From: a bacterium
GTDB lineage: Bacteria > Electryoneota > RPQS01
Direction: 5' to 3'
Assembly: GCA_013360195.1 (NCBI GenBank)
Contig: JABWCQ010000014.1
Span: 35,738 to 99,737 of the forward strand
Length of the DNA: 64,000 nt
Shown here: piece after piece, positions 15,041 to 24,253 of the stretch
Numbering within the stretch: the first letter of the stretch is position 1
Layout of the letters: every line of letters starts with the position of its first letter
Made by a program: the position numbers and the translations under genes
The notes under the pieces: model-generated
Databases searched by the model: none
Told to the model about the DNA's origin: nothing
Seen by the model: only the letters and a program-made list of their open reading frames with translations

Positions 15041-15087
15041 ATTGGCAAATCTTAAGAACTCTTTAATTATTTGTTTTGAAAGATATT

Positions 15088-16245
15088 ATGTCTGTAACAT
15101 GGCATACACCCGCAAGCCCCGGTGACCTTCTATCCCTGACTCACGCCAGCGAGGGAAACTACTCAGCATTCCTGCCCCACCCTTTGCCGCCGCGAGTTAA
15201 CTTTGGGTTACACGCCATTCGGCAGCTTAGCAAGGCCGAGCATAGCCTCGGGCGGCTATCAGAACTGGGGGTTCAATTACCGAGTCCAGAACTCTTGACC
15301 TACGCGTTCATGCGACGGGAAGCGGTGTTGAGTTCTGAGATTGAAGGCATCCACACCACCATTGCGGAAGTCTATCAATACGAAGCGGAGCAAACGGATC
15401 AGGGGAATGGGTACGCGCGTGAAGCATACAACAACTTTGACGCGCTCAGATTTGGTCTCGAACAGATGAAGTCACGGGAAATCAGTCTTGGCCTGATCCG
15501 CGAACTTCATGAACGACTGATGCATGAGGTCCTTGATGCGCGCGGTCGGAACAAGAACCCGGGAGCATTTCGGGAAACACAAAACTTCATCGGCAGACCC
15601 GGTTCAAAGCTCTCACAGGCCATTTATGTTCCACCGCCAGCGGAACGAGTTGAGGAACTTCTCTATGATTGGGAGAAATTCGTTCGCACAAATAACGAGC
15701 TTCCCATCTTGGCAAAGATCGCGTTTGCGCACTATCAGTTTGAGGCGATTCATCCCTTCGAAGATGGTAACGGACGCGTCGGGCGGTTACTCATCTCCAT
15801 GATGCTGCAGAAAGAGGGGCTGCTGGCCATTCCGATTCTGTCGCTATCGAGCTACATTGCCGCCACTCGCAACGATTATTATGCCGGATTGAACAGCGTG
15901 ACGCGCGAGGGTGCATGGCAGGAGTGGTTCGAGTATTTTGTTCAAGGCGTGCAGGAAGCCGCTGAAGATGCAATCGAACGAAGTCAAAAGATTCTTGCAC
16001 TGCATCGGAGTTATCACACGAAAGTTCTTGAGCATTCCAGAAGCCGCGCAGTTGAATTGGTGGATTTTATTTTCTGTCAACCCGTTTTCACACAGTCACA
16101 AGCTATGCAGACCATCAACGTGACGCCGCCGGCGATGGCGGGTTACTGCAAGCTATTTGAAGAGCTTGGTTTGATCCAAGAAATGACAGGAAACTATAAT
16201 AGGCGTGTGTATCGGGTGCCGGAGTTGCTGGGGGTTTTGGGATGA
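15088..16245 (+). CDS. Fic-domain protein (putative AMP transferase)
   Basis: A 385-residue protein. The N-terminal helical domain carries the inhibitory-helix motif SSEIEGI near residue 82 (class II, S/TxxxEG/N). The central Fic domain has the complete catalytic motif HPFEDGNGRVGR near residue 222, with His, acidic, Asn and Arg residues all present. The C-terminal winged-helix-like region (about 305-380, TINVTPPAMAGYCKLFEELGLI) is as in Fic proteins with a DNA-binding tail. Active family members transfer AMP to hydroxyl side chains; the inhibitory Glu normally blocks ATP binding until released. The start ATG at 15088 lacks a strong ribosome site. Neighbours and the operator-like array suggest an autoregulated accessory gene. 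Confidence 0.92.
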   Translation: MSVTWHTPASPGDLLSLTHASEGNYSAFLPHPLPPRVNFGLHAIRQLSKAEHSLGRLSELGVQLPSPELLTYAFMRREAVLSSEIEGIHTTIAEVYQYEAEQTDQGNGYAREAYNNFDALRFGLEQMKSREISLGLIRELHERLMHEVLDARGRNKNPGAFRETQNFIGRPGSKLSQAIYVPPPAERVEELLYDWEKFVRTNNELPILAKIAFAHYQFEAIHPFEDGNGRVGRLLISMMLQKEGLLAIPILSLSSYIAATRNDYYAGLNSVTREGAWQEWFEYFVQGVQEAAEDAIERSQKILALHRSYHTKVLEHSRSRAVELVDFIFCQPVFTQSQAMQTINVTPPAMAGYCKLFEELGLIQEMTGNYNRRVYRVPELLGVLG

Positions 16246-16285
16246 AAAGTAGAATCCAAATCAGAAGTTCGCAAACAACTTTAAA

Positions 16286-16750
16286 ATGCTCTTGGGCAAC
16301 GAAATGGCAAATCATGAAGCAAATTGGCTCCTTCCATTCCAGAAAATATGTGAAAAAAGAAATCTGGAATACACAATTGGCCAAGGCAATCAAAATCAAC
16401 TCGCGATCCTTCCCAATCTACCATCCGTTCAATTTGGCGACTTGCGGGTAAGATCCGGCAACGAAACGCATGTTGTAGAAATTGAAAATGGGGGTGGCGT
16501 AACAAACCTCGCCAAATACTGGGCAGCACTCGCTCCGATAAACGTGTGTGAACATATTGAGCGCGTTGTCCTGACACATGTATATAATCGGGCGTATGGC
16601 TACCAGTCTCATCATGCAATTTGGAATTTCTTGTACTCCAAAATGGATGTGTGGCCAAGGTTTGAGGCTCATCTATACGTCGTTGCATACGAGGAATTAG
16701 ATATCGTCGCACGTTTGTTCGCTGAACGTATTCCAATAAATCAGCAGTAA
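16286..16750 (+). CDS. Hypothetical protein with nuclease-like core
   Basis: A 154-residue protein. The centre reads FGDLRVRSGNETHVVEIENGGG, i.e. an acidic residue, then a beta-strand ending in E-x-E-x, similar to the core of PD-(D/E)XK nucleases, but the usual Lys is replaced by Asn. It is AT-rich compared with its neighbours. The first ATG (16286) is used; an internal ATG at 16304 is possible. It begins 41 bases after the Fic gene and ends 8 bases before the zinc-ribbon gene, so the three probably form an accessory operon. Activity is not shown by the sequence. Confidence 0.55.
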   Translation: MLLGNEMANHEANWLLPFQKICEKRNLEYTIGQGNQNQLAILPNLPSVQFGDLRVRSGNETHVVEIENGGGVTNLAKYWAALAPINVCEHIERVVLTHVYNRAYGYQSHHAIWNFLYSKMDVWPRFEAHLYVVAYEELDIVARLFAERIPINQQ

Positions 16751-16757
16751 AATAGCA

Positions 16758-17060
16758 ATGAATAGTAACGAAGAAGTAACACCAACAAATCTACTGAAAT
16801 GCCCTTTCTGCCAAGAGGATATAGATGCCTCTGCTTCTAAATGCAAGCATTGCGGCGAATGGGTTTCCAACGAAGAGCGTTTTAAGGCAAGGAAAGACGT
16901 ATACATCAAAAAATGGCAACCATTCTTCCTTTTCACAGGAGGCGGAATACTTGTGGGCCAATTACTTGGCGCTCCAAAAGGATTTATGATCGGATTGTTA
17001 GCGGCGGGCATTGTGGGCGTCATTATTTATGGTATCGGATGGCCAAAGAATATCTCTTAA
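16758..17060 (+). CDS. Small zinc-ribbon membrane protein
   Basis: A 100-residue protein with a zinc ribbon near the N terminus (CPFCQEDIDASASKCKHCG: CxxC, 10 residues, CxxC) followed by two hydrophobic segments separated by a Gly/Pro turn (about residues 53-71 and 77-93). Such proteins are small inner-membrane proteins with a cytosolic zinc finger; the function is unknown. It is tightly spaced after the nuclease-like gene. Confidence 0.7.
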   Translation: MNSNEEVTPTNLLKCPFCQEDIDASASKCKHCGEWVSNEERFKARKDVYIKKWQPFFLFTGGGILVGQLLGAPKGFMIGLLAAGIVGVIIYGIGWPKNIS

Positions 17061-17109
17061 TTGTCACACTTTATCAAATCACCACCCCTCACCATAAACC
17101 CAAGAGAGC

Positions 17110-18972
17110 ATGAGCAAGAAACCTTCAGAGATTACGACCATTCTGGCGACGGACTGCGGTTCGACGACGACGAAAGCAATTTTAATTGAGAAGCAGGGGA
17201 ACGAATACCGGTTGGTCTGCCGCGGTGAAGCGCCGACGACCGTGGAAGCGCCGTTCGAAGACGTCACCAAGGGGGTGCTGAATGCAATCTCTGAAATTGG
17301 CGAGATCATGGGCCGGGAGTTTACGGAGAAGGACGGAGTTATCAAAACCAAGTCCGGCAATCGCGGCTGTGATATTTACATCTCCACGTCGTCGGCAGGC
17401 GGTGGCTTGCAGATGATGGTGTCCGGTGTAGTGAAAGCCATGACTGCTGAATCGGCAGAGCGCGCCGCGCTTGGCGCGGGTGCAATCGTGATGGATACGC
17501 TGGCGAGCAATGACGGACGTCTGCCGCATCAGAAGATTGAGCGTATTCGCAAGCTGCGTCCGGACATGATTCTGCTCTCGGGCGGAATCGACGGCGGCAC
17601 GACGAAGCATGTGATTGAGTTGGCGGAGCTGTTGAAAGCGGCGCGTCCGCGTCCGCGATTGGGGTCGTCGTATAAACTGCCCGTGATTTACGCGGGCAAC
17701 AAAGAGGCGCGCGACGAAATCAAGAAGGTGCTTGGTGACGAAGTGGATTTGCTTGTCGTCGACAATCTGCGGCCGGTTTTGGAGCGCGAAAATCTGGGGC
17801 CTGCGCGGGACGCGATTCATGATTTGTTCATGGAGCACGTGATGGCGCAAGCACCCGGCTACCGCAAGCTGATGTCGTGGACGGACGCGCCGATTATGCC
17901 GACACCGGGAGCAGTGGGAGACATCATGCAGCGTGTGGCGAAGGCGCGCGATATTACGCTCGTGGGTGTGGATATCGGCGGCGCGACGACGGACGTGTTC
18001 TCCATTTTCCGTGTGCCCGGCGGCGACGGCAGGGAGACGGTTTTCAATCGCACGGTGTCGGCCAATCTCGGGATGAGCTACTCGGTGATGAACGTGCTGG
18101 CAGAAGCGGGGATTGAAAATATCCTGCGCTGGGTGCCGTTTGAAATAGACGAGCGTGAGCTGCGCAACCGGATTGCCAACAAGATGATTCGTCCGACGAC
18201 GATTCCGCAGACGAAGGAAGAGCTGCAAATCGAGCAGGCGATTTCCCGCGAAGCGCTCCGGCTCGCGTTCATCCAGCACAAGAATTTCGCCACATCGCTC
18301 AAGGGCGTGCAGCAGGAGCGCACGATTTCGGACACGTTCGATCAGAGCGGCTCAGGCGAGACGGTGGTGAACATGATGGACTTGAATATCATCGTGGGCT
18401 CGGGCGGTGTGCTGTCCCATGCGCCGCGCCGCTCGCAGGCCGCGCACATGATGATCGACGCGTTTCAGCCGGAGGGCGTGACGGAGCTTGCGGTGGATTC
18501 GATTTTCATGATGCCGCATCTGGGCGTGCTGGCGAGTGTGCACGAAGAGGCTGCGATTCAGGTGTTCGAGAAGGATTGTTTGATTCGACTCGGCTCATGT
18601 GTGTGTCCGGTCGGCAAGAGCAAGGAAGGCAAACCGTGTGTGACCATAACGGGCACGTCGAAGAGCGGCAAGCAATTCAATGAGAGTGTGCCGTTCGGAG
18701 AATTGATGTTGTATCCGCTTGAACCGGGCGATGAGATTAAGGCCACGATAAAACCTGAGAAGGGTTTTGACGTCGGCGCCGGGCCGGGGAAGGACATTAC
18801 GGCAACATTGCACGGCGGCGTGGTTGGACTGATTGTCGACACGCGCGGCCGTCCGCTCGACTTGTCTCCGCAGACGGAAAATCGTGTCGCCAAGATTCAG
18901 AAGTGGACGAAGATTCAGGACTTCATTCTCGCCGGTGCGCATGATGACGGTGTCGCGACGGTGAGGAAGTGA
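17110..18972 (+). CDS. glmL: GlmL/MutL-like ASKHA-fold protein
   Basis: A 620-residue protein of the GlmL (methylaspartate mutase accessory) family. It shows the two phosphate-binding loops of the actin/hexokinase/Hsp70 fold: ATDCGSTTTKA near residue 14 and VDIGGATTDVFS near 288. The long C-terminal part ends DLSPQTENRVAKIQKWTKIQ. GlmL is encoded beside B12-dependent glutamate mutases in clostridia, but no mutase subunit gene is present here; in many uncultured phyla the gene stands alone with an unknown role. Its last 141 bases are duplicated 908 bases downstream as the tail of a different gene. Confidence 0.85.
   Translation: MSKKPSEITTILATDCGSTTTKAILIEKQGNEYRLVCRGEAPTTVEAPFEDVTKGVLNAISEIGEIMGREFTEKDGVIKTKSGNRGCDIYISTSSAGGGLQMMVSGVVKAMTAESAERAALGAGAIVMDTLASNDGRLPHQKIERIRKLRPDMILLSGGIDGGTTKHVIELAELLKAARPRPRLGSSYKLPVIYAGNKEARDEIKKVLGDEVDLLVVDNLRPVLERENLGPARDAIHDLFMEHVMAQAPGYRKLMSWTDAPIMPTPGAVGDIMQRVAKARDITLVGVDIGGATTDVFSIFRVPGGDGRETVFNRTVSANLGMSYSVMNVLAEAGIENILRWVPFEIDERELRNRIANKMIRPTTIPQTKEELQIEQAISREALRLAFIQHKNFATSLKGVQQERTISDTFDQSGSGETVVNMMDLNIIVGSGGVLSHAPRRSQAAHMMIDAFQPEGVTELAVDSIFMMPHLGVLASVHEEAAIQVFEKDCLIRLGSCVCPVGKSKEGKPCVTITGTSKSGKQFNESVPFGELMLYPLEPGDEIKATIKPEKGFDVGAGPGKDITATLHGGVVGLIVDTRGRPLDLSPQTENRVAKIQKWTKIQDFILAGAHDDGVATVRK
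18830..18970 (+). repeat. glmL 3'-end duplication, original copy
   Basis: 141 bases matching 19738-19878 at 137 positions by eye. It covers the last 47 codons of glmL up to the stop codon, which differs between the copies (TGA here, TAG there). Confidence 0.95.
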
Positions 18973-19022
18973 CACTTGAAAAGTGTCCAACATTGCGCTG
19001 GCGCGAGGGTCAACATGCCCTG

Positions 19023-19066
19023 ATTCCGGCGGGGAACCGCTTCGCTAAATCCCCGCTCGGTGGAAG
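19023..19066. repeat. Palindromic repeat, family C copy 1 (short form)
   Basis: ATTCCGGCGGGGAACCGCTT ... AATCCCCGCTCGGTGGAA. It lacks the internal GTGCTT-TCAAGCAC hairpin of copies 2 and 3. Confidence 0.75.
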
Positions 19067-19122
19067 CAGAGCGCAAAGGTGCTGCACTACGGATGCGCTT
19101 GGAATAATCGGTTTGCTTGGAT

Positions 19123-19150
19123 AGATCCTTCACTTTGTTCAGGATGACAA
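19123..19150. repeat. REP-like repeat, family G copy 4
   Basis: GATCCTTCACTTTGTTCAGG followed by ATGACAAG; closest to the copy inside the terminase gene. Confidence 0.8.
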
Positions 19151-19158
19151 GCGCTTGG

Positions 19159-19209
19159 AATTGTGCATGAGGTGCCTGCACGATTATGCAACAGCTTGTT
19201 GCACAAATT
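19159..19209. promoter_or_regulatory. Nested inverted repeats just upstream of the DUF1016 gene
   Basis: Outer arms AATTGTGCA (19159) and TTGCACAAATT (19199) enclose TGCAACA-GCT-TGTTGCA (19187-19203). It ends 11 bases before the ATG. The same TTGTGCA/TGCACAA words form the palindrome inside the gene, so it is a candidate binding site for the gene product. Confidence 0.5.
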
Positions 19210-19220
19210 GACTTACGACC

Positions 19221-19880
19221 ATGAACTCTCAACTTACTCCCTCGACACCGAGCTATGCCGACTTGTTGGCGGAGTTGAAGCAGCGCATTCGTTCGACGCA
19301 GGTGCGGGCGGTGGTGGCGGTGAATCGCGAGCTGGTGCTGCTGTATTGGGAGATTGGCCGGGAGATTCTGCGGCGGCAGGAAGCCGAGGGCTGGGGGACG
19401 AAGGTAATCGAGCGGCTGGCGGCTGACTTGCGGGCGGAGTTCCCGGAGATGACTGGATTGTCGGCGCGTAACCTTAAGTATATGCAGAAGTTCGCACAGG
19501 CTTGGCCGGACGTTCAAATTGTGCAATCAGTGATTGCACAATTACCCTGGGGACATCACACCCGAATTCTGGACAGGCTAAGCTCGCCTGAAGAACGGTT
19601 GTGGTACATCGAGGCCTCAAAGAAGCATCGTTGGTCGCAACGAGTGCTTGAACACCAAATCGAGACCCAGCTGCATCTTCGGCAGGGGCAGATGCAGTCG
19701 AATTTTGAGCGGACATTGCCGGCGGCGGATTCGGATTTGATTGTCGACACGCGCGGCCGTCCGCTCGATTTGCCTCCGCAGACGGAAAATCGTGTCGCCA
19801 AGATTCAGAAGTGGACGAAGATTCAGGACTTCATTCTCACCGGTGCGCATGACGACGGTGTCGCGACGGTGAGGAAGTAG
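19221..19880 (+). CDS. DUF1016 N-terminal domain fused to a duplicated GlmL tail
   Basis: A 219-residue chimera. Residues 1 to about 172 are a DUF1016 (YhcG-type) N-terminal domain: YADLLAELKQRIRSTQVRA, LYWEIGREI, FPEMTGLSARNLKYM, QLPWGHH, RLSSPEERLWYIEAS. Normal family members are about 330-360 residues and continue, after a segment like the ERTLPAADSDL seen here, into a PD-(D/E)XK nuclease domain. Here the next 47 residues (IVDTRGRPLDLPPQTENRVA onward) are the C terminus of GlmL instead. The nuclease half is therefore missing. The open frame is intact, but the product is probably not a functional DUF1016 nuclease. Confidence 0.85.
   Translation: MNSQLTPSTPSYADLLAELKQRIRSTQVRAVVAVNRELVLLYWEIGREILRRQEAEGWGTKVIERLAADLRAEFPEMTGLSARNLKYMQKFAQAWPDVQIVQSVIAQLPWGHHTRILDRLSSPEERLWYIEASKKHRWSQRVLEHQIETQLHLRQGQMQSNFERTLPAADSDLIVDTRGRPLDLPPQTENRVAKIQKWTKIQDFILTGAHDDGVATVRK
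19517..19543. repeat. 27-base perfect palindrome inside the DUF1016 gene
   Basis: Left arm AATTGTGCAATCA, central G, right arm TGATTGCACAATT; 13 of 13 pairs match. It encodes IVQSVIAQL, a conserved part of the family. Confidence 0.95.
19738..19878 (+). repeat. glmL 3'-end duplication, second copy
   Basis: Four mismatches to the original copy, two of them changing residues (Ser to Pro, Ala to Thr). It forms the 3' end of the DUF1016 reading frame, in the same phase as in glmL. Confidence 0.95.
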
Positions 19881-19914
19881 GGCTTTCTAGAATGGAAAAT
19901 CAAGAGGGACTCGC

Positions 19915-21333
19915 ATGTTAATATGGAGACATCTCGGCTTTACGAGAAATTTGTTTTTCGTGGATCCTTTGCGTCCGATTTCAGAAGATCTAAGGCTTTT
20001 TGTTGGCCGTGATGAGGAAACTCGAAGATATTTGGTTGACCTCTTAAGCGACAAGCGTGCTTTGAAAGTCGTCACAGGAGATGTTGGTGTCGGGAAAACG
20101 ACGTTTGTTAATGCCTGTCAATATATGTCATATGCCGGGCAATCACCTGATGGATTCCCATTTGAACTTCCCAAATTGCTCCCTTGCTTTGATAAAATAC
20201 AAGTAAGAGAAGGCAATAATCTTGATGTATTCTTTCAACAAGTAATGGTTACGATTTGTCAGAGTATTGCCTATCACTGCAAAATAGCAACAATCGAACC
20301 ACCAACACTTGTAAAGGAGTACCTTCGTTTCTTCTTAGATCTCAATATTCAATCGGGTGGTGCAGGTGGTTCCGTGGGATTCAATTTACCTGCTGGATTT
20401 GGAATTGAGCTTGGTGGTTCGGGAAAAGCATCAACCCCAACTTCCATAAAGAACATACGCCACCATCTACTCAAACTAGTAGAGTTGTCCATGGACGAGC
20501 TCAGGTTTGACGGCATTTCGGTAGTTGTTAACAACTTAGATATTTTGTCTAAAGATAGCTTGTTGCAATTTGTTAATGAAGCTCGTGACGAACTGTTTGA
20601 CATTCCTGGTATTTATTGGACACTAATTGGCAGGAAGGGAATAGCAACTGTCATTTCAACTGAATCTGACAGAGTCGGAGATTATCTGTCTGGTACAGAA
20701 CTTTGTCTTACTCCGCTTAAATTTCCTGACACAAAACAGATTATTGATAGAAGAGTTGACGAGCTTAGATTAGATTCTCGGCCTGATGCTGTATGTCCAT
20801 TGCAGGAAGACATGATATATCTTTTTCACGATATGTCACTCAAAGAAACTCGTGAAACACTGAGCATCTGTGGTGAAGTAGTCAGAAGAGTAATAGGAGT
20901 AAATCCTGCTCTAAAAATCATACCTAGGGAAATTGCAGTTTCCGCATTTGTACAATATGCATACGAACGCGCAAAAGATCTTGACTTGTCAGAAAGCAAG
21001 GTTAAAATCCTTTCAGCGGTTTGGGCAAAAGAGTCATGTAGGCCTAAGGATTTCGCAAATTTCGACTATAAAACGATTCAGGGTTTTAATAGTGCGCTGA
21101 AAGTATTATCTGACAAAGGTATTCTCTCTGTTGAAGAGAAGGGGAGGGCGCGAATTTACAGGATGACAGGATTAACAGTGCTAGCGGCAATTACAGGAGC
21201 ACTTGGTGAAGAAATTCGACAAGCTGCTGCATCACAAATGAACAAACTTTCGGAACCCGTCGCTTCGACAATGGAGTCAGAACCCACTGCATTCGACGAG
21301 GCACAATTGTCGCTCGAGTTGGATGAAGATTAA
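19915..21333 (+). CDS. AAA+/ORC-like ATPase with C-terminal winged helix
   Basis: A 472-residue cytosolic ATPase. It opens with the block [15 protein letters not shown] and FVGRDEE typical of a family of ORC/Cdc6-like bacterial ATPases. Walker A is GDVGVGKTT (about residues 55-63) and a Walker B-like strand is [11 protein letters not shown] (about 201-211), with Asn in place of the usual first acidic residue. A glycine-rich insert ([20 protein letters not shown], about 146-165) separates them. The C-terminal third looks like a winged helix ([18 protein letters not shown]). The gene is clearly AT-richer than its neighbours, a sign of transfer. ATPases of this type often act in defence or in plasmid/phage biology, but no partner gene other than the broken DUF1016 gene is adjacent. 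Confidence 0.75.
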   Translation: MLIWRHLGFTRNLFFVDPLRPISEDLRLFVGRDEETRRYLVDLLSDKRALKVVTGDVGVGKTTFVNACQYMSYAGQSPDGFPFELPKLLPCFDKIQVREGNNLDVFFQQVMVTICQSIAYHCKIATIEPPTLVKEYLRFFLDLNIQSGGAGGSVGFNLPAGFGIELGGSGKASTPTSIKNIRHHLLKLVELSMDELRFDGISVVVNNLDILSKDSLLQFVNEARDELFDIPGIYWTLIGRKGIATVISTESDRVGDYLSGTELCLTPLKFPDTKQIIDRRVDELRLDSRPDAVCPLQEDMIYLFHDMSLKETRETLSICGEVVRRVIGVNPALKIIPREIAVSAFVQYAYERAKDLDLSESKVKILSAVWAKESCRPKDFANFDYKTIQGFNSALKVLSDKGILSVEEKGRARIYRMTGLTVLAAITGALGEEIRQAAASQMNKLSEPVASTMESEPTAFDEAQLSLELDED

Positions 21334-21395
21334 CAGATCAAACAATTAGCTCAGCGTGTCAGTGGCGCTTTTCATACGTCAAATTAACTATTACA

Positions 21396-22394
<999 letters not shown>

Positions 22395-22425
22395 CATTTA
22401 TTCGATTGCGGAAAAACGAACCGAC

Positions 22426-22794
22426 ATGCGACTACTTCTCATAATGAGTATCAGTCTTCTTGTTTTCGGATGCAAGGAGGCCCGCGAAGCGCGGGAGCTG
22501 AAAAAGCAGCACAGGGCGGAAGCTCTTCCGATGTACGGCATGCTTACATATATGGCGGACGCGGCGACGTTCACGGATTGCAGAACCTTGAGCCGGTACC
22601 CTGTGCCGTTCAAAGGGGATTGGCTGGAGGTGGAACGGGCATATGTGAACATGCGGCAGCACGGTGAGCCGGTGTATATCGAATTTCGCGGGCGGCTGGA
22701 CGAAGAAATCGTTGACGGCGTCACGCGGCCTGCAGTGGTGATTGAAGAGATAACTCAAATGCGCCCCGACACGAGCTGCGGCTCACAATTTTAG
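22426..22794 (+). CDS. Small lipoprotein
   Basis: A 122-residue protein with a lipoprotein signal (MRLLLIMSISLLVFGC, Cys16). The mature part has FTDCRTLSRYPVPF and YIEFRGRLDEE followed by a second Cys pair; the pattern is that of small bacterial META/COG3650-like envelope lipoproteins. The start at 22426 is chosen because it gives the signal peptide; the frame upstream overlaps the reductase gene. Confidence 0.7.
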   Translation: MRLLLIMSISLLVFGCKEAREARELKKQHRAEALPMYGMLTYMADAATFTDCRTLSRYPVPFKGDWLEVERAYVNMRQHGEPVYIEFRGRLDEEIVDGVTRPAVVIEEITQMRPDTSCGSQF

Positions 22795-22811
22795 TCAAAA
22801 TATAAAAATTT

Positions 22812-23708
22812 ATGGCAGCACATCTTTGGGACACAGGAAATGAAGAGAAGCTGATTGCGGTCGTCGGCGCGACGGGAATGCTCGGCGCACCGGTGGTCGA
22901 ACGGCTGCTGGAGGATAATTTTCAGGTGCGCGTGTTAAGCCGCAATCCGATTGGCGCGAAGGAACGCTTCGGCACGCGGCCAGAGTACACTTTCGCCGAT
23001 GTGACGGATGTTGATTCGCTCGTGCATGCGTTCGAGGATTGCTATGCGGTGCACATCAACTTGAATCCGGATCAGGACGCGGAACCTGCGGACGTGCTGC
23101 ATCAAGGTCTCTTGAACATCGCGGAAGCGGCCAAAGCGTGCGGGGTGCAGAGATTGTCCGTCATTGCGGGGGATTGGACACCCGACCCGAATCATTCGTG
23201 GTCTCGGCGCGCCGAATTCTCAAAGGGTCTGCTTGCTCTCGAAGCGTGCGGTATTCCGACATTTCTATGGGGCTGCACATGGTTCTATGAGAGTCTGGAT
23301 TATTTCGTGCTTCCCGACCGCGCGCTGATGGTGGGGTTGCAGCCGTTGACCTGGCATTTTGTCGCCGCCTCGGACTATGCGAAAATGGTATCGGCGGTGA
23401 TGAGCAACGAAGATTTCGCGGCAAGCAAACGGTTCACCGTTCACGGTCCTCAGGGATTCAAGATGTTTGACGCGCTGAAGCACTACTGCGAACTGCTGCG
23501 GCCGGGTCTGCCGGTAGAGCAATTATCCATTGAAGAGACAAGGAAATTCGCGCAGGAAGATGAAGAGTACGGCTGGCTCGAGCACTTCGCGGATTTCATG
23601 GCGCCGTTTGAGACGTTTGGGGAAACAGGAAACCCCGCCGAAGCCCAGGCGCTCCTTGATGAGCCGATGATTACTCTTGAAGAGTGGTGCCGGGAGCAGA
23701 TGGATTGA
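22812..23708 (+). CDS. NmrA-like NAD(P)-binding protein
   Basis: A 298-residue atypical short-chain dehydrogenase-type protein. The Rossmann motif GATGMLGAPV lies near residue 20, with VRVLSRNP as the second strand. It lacks a clear YxxxK catalytic pair, as in NmrA/HSCARG-like proteins that sense or use NAD(P)H. Its stop overlaps the TTG start of the next gene. Confidence 0.82.
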   Translation: MAAHLWDTGNEEKLIAVVGATGMLGAPVVERLLEDNFQVRVLSRNPIGAKERFGTRPEYTFADVTDVDSLVHAFEDCYAVHINLNPDQDAEPADVLHQGLLNIAEAAKACGVQRLSVIAGDWTPDPNHSWSRRAEFSKGLLALEACGIPTFLWGCTWFYESLDYFVLPDRALMVGLQPLTWHFVAASDYAKMVSAVMSNEDFAASKRFTVHGPQGFKMFDALKHYCELLRPGLPVEQLSIEETRKFAQEDEEYGWLEHFADFMAPFETFGETGNPAEAQALLDEPMITLEEWCREQMD

Positions 23709-24253
23709 GACTCGCGGTGATTATTTTATGCGGCCTGCTGCTGTATGGCTGCGGAAAAAAGGCGGATGATAACAAGGCCCCCAAGTCCGCAGAGCAGGCC
23801 ACTCCGACGGTTCAGGATACACTCACCACAGAGAGTCCGTCCTCACCCGGCGAAACCGCACAGCCGGTTGCACCGGAAATGCGCAAGCCGAAAGCGAGCG
23901 AGCATCCTCTGAAGAACAAGCGCTGGAAACTGGTTGAATTGGCGGGAACAAGGATTGAAGTGACCGATGAATTCAAGAGTGACCCGTATGTGACGTTCTC
24001 GCTCATGACCAACAAAGTGCGCGGCAGCGGCGGCTGCAATCGCTTCGGCGGAACCTACGACGTGAATGATAACAGCATCTCCATCAGCGAATTGGCGATG
24101 ACCAAGATGTATTGCGAAGGCGCGATGAGTGTTGAAGAGCCTTTTTTGCGGGAGCTTGCGACGGTGGACGGTTACGAAGTTGTCGGTGACGCGATGTGGC
24201 TGAAACGGGGAGCAAGAAAAGTTATGAAATTTGAAGCACTGTATCTGAACTAA
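23705..24253 (+). CDS. META-domain lipoprotein (HslJ-like)
   Basis: A 182-residue lipoprotein. The TTG at 23705 is chosen as start: it overlaps the previous stop by three bases and gives a proper lipobox (LLLYGC). A Pro/Ser/Thr-rich linker spans about residues 20-65. The META domain then follows, with W-K-L-V-E-L, GSGGCNRFGGTYDVND and a second Cys (MYCEGAM). HslJ-type domains are linked to envelope stress in other bacteria. The next gene begins directly after its stop. Confidence 0.82.
   Translation: MRLAVIILCGLLLYGCGKKADDNKAPKSAEQATPTVQDTLTTESPSSPGETAQPVAPEMRKPKASEHPLKNKRWKLVELAGTRIEVTDEFKSDPYVTFSLMTNKVRGSGGCNRFGGTYDVNDNSISISELAMTKMYCEGAMSVEEPFLRELATVDGYEVVGDAMWLKRGARKVMKFEALYLN

Noticed and set aside
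17182..18279. 365-codon minus-strand open frame
   Set aside because: Antisense to glmL; its Arg/His-rich composition is typical of shadow frames.
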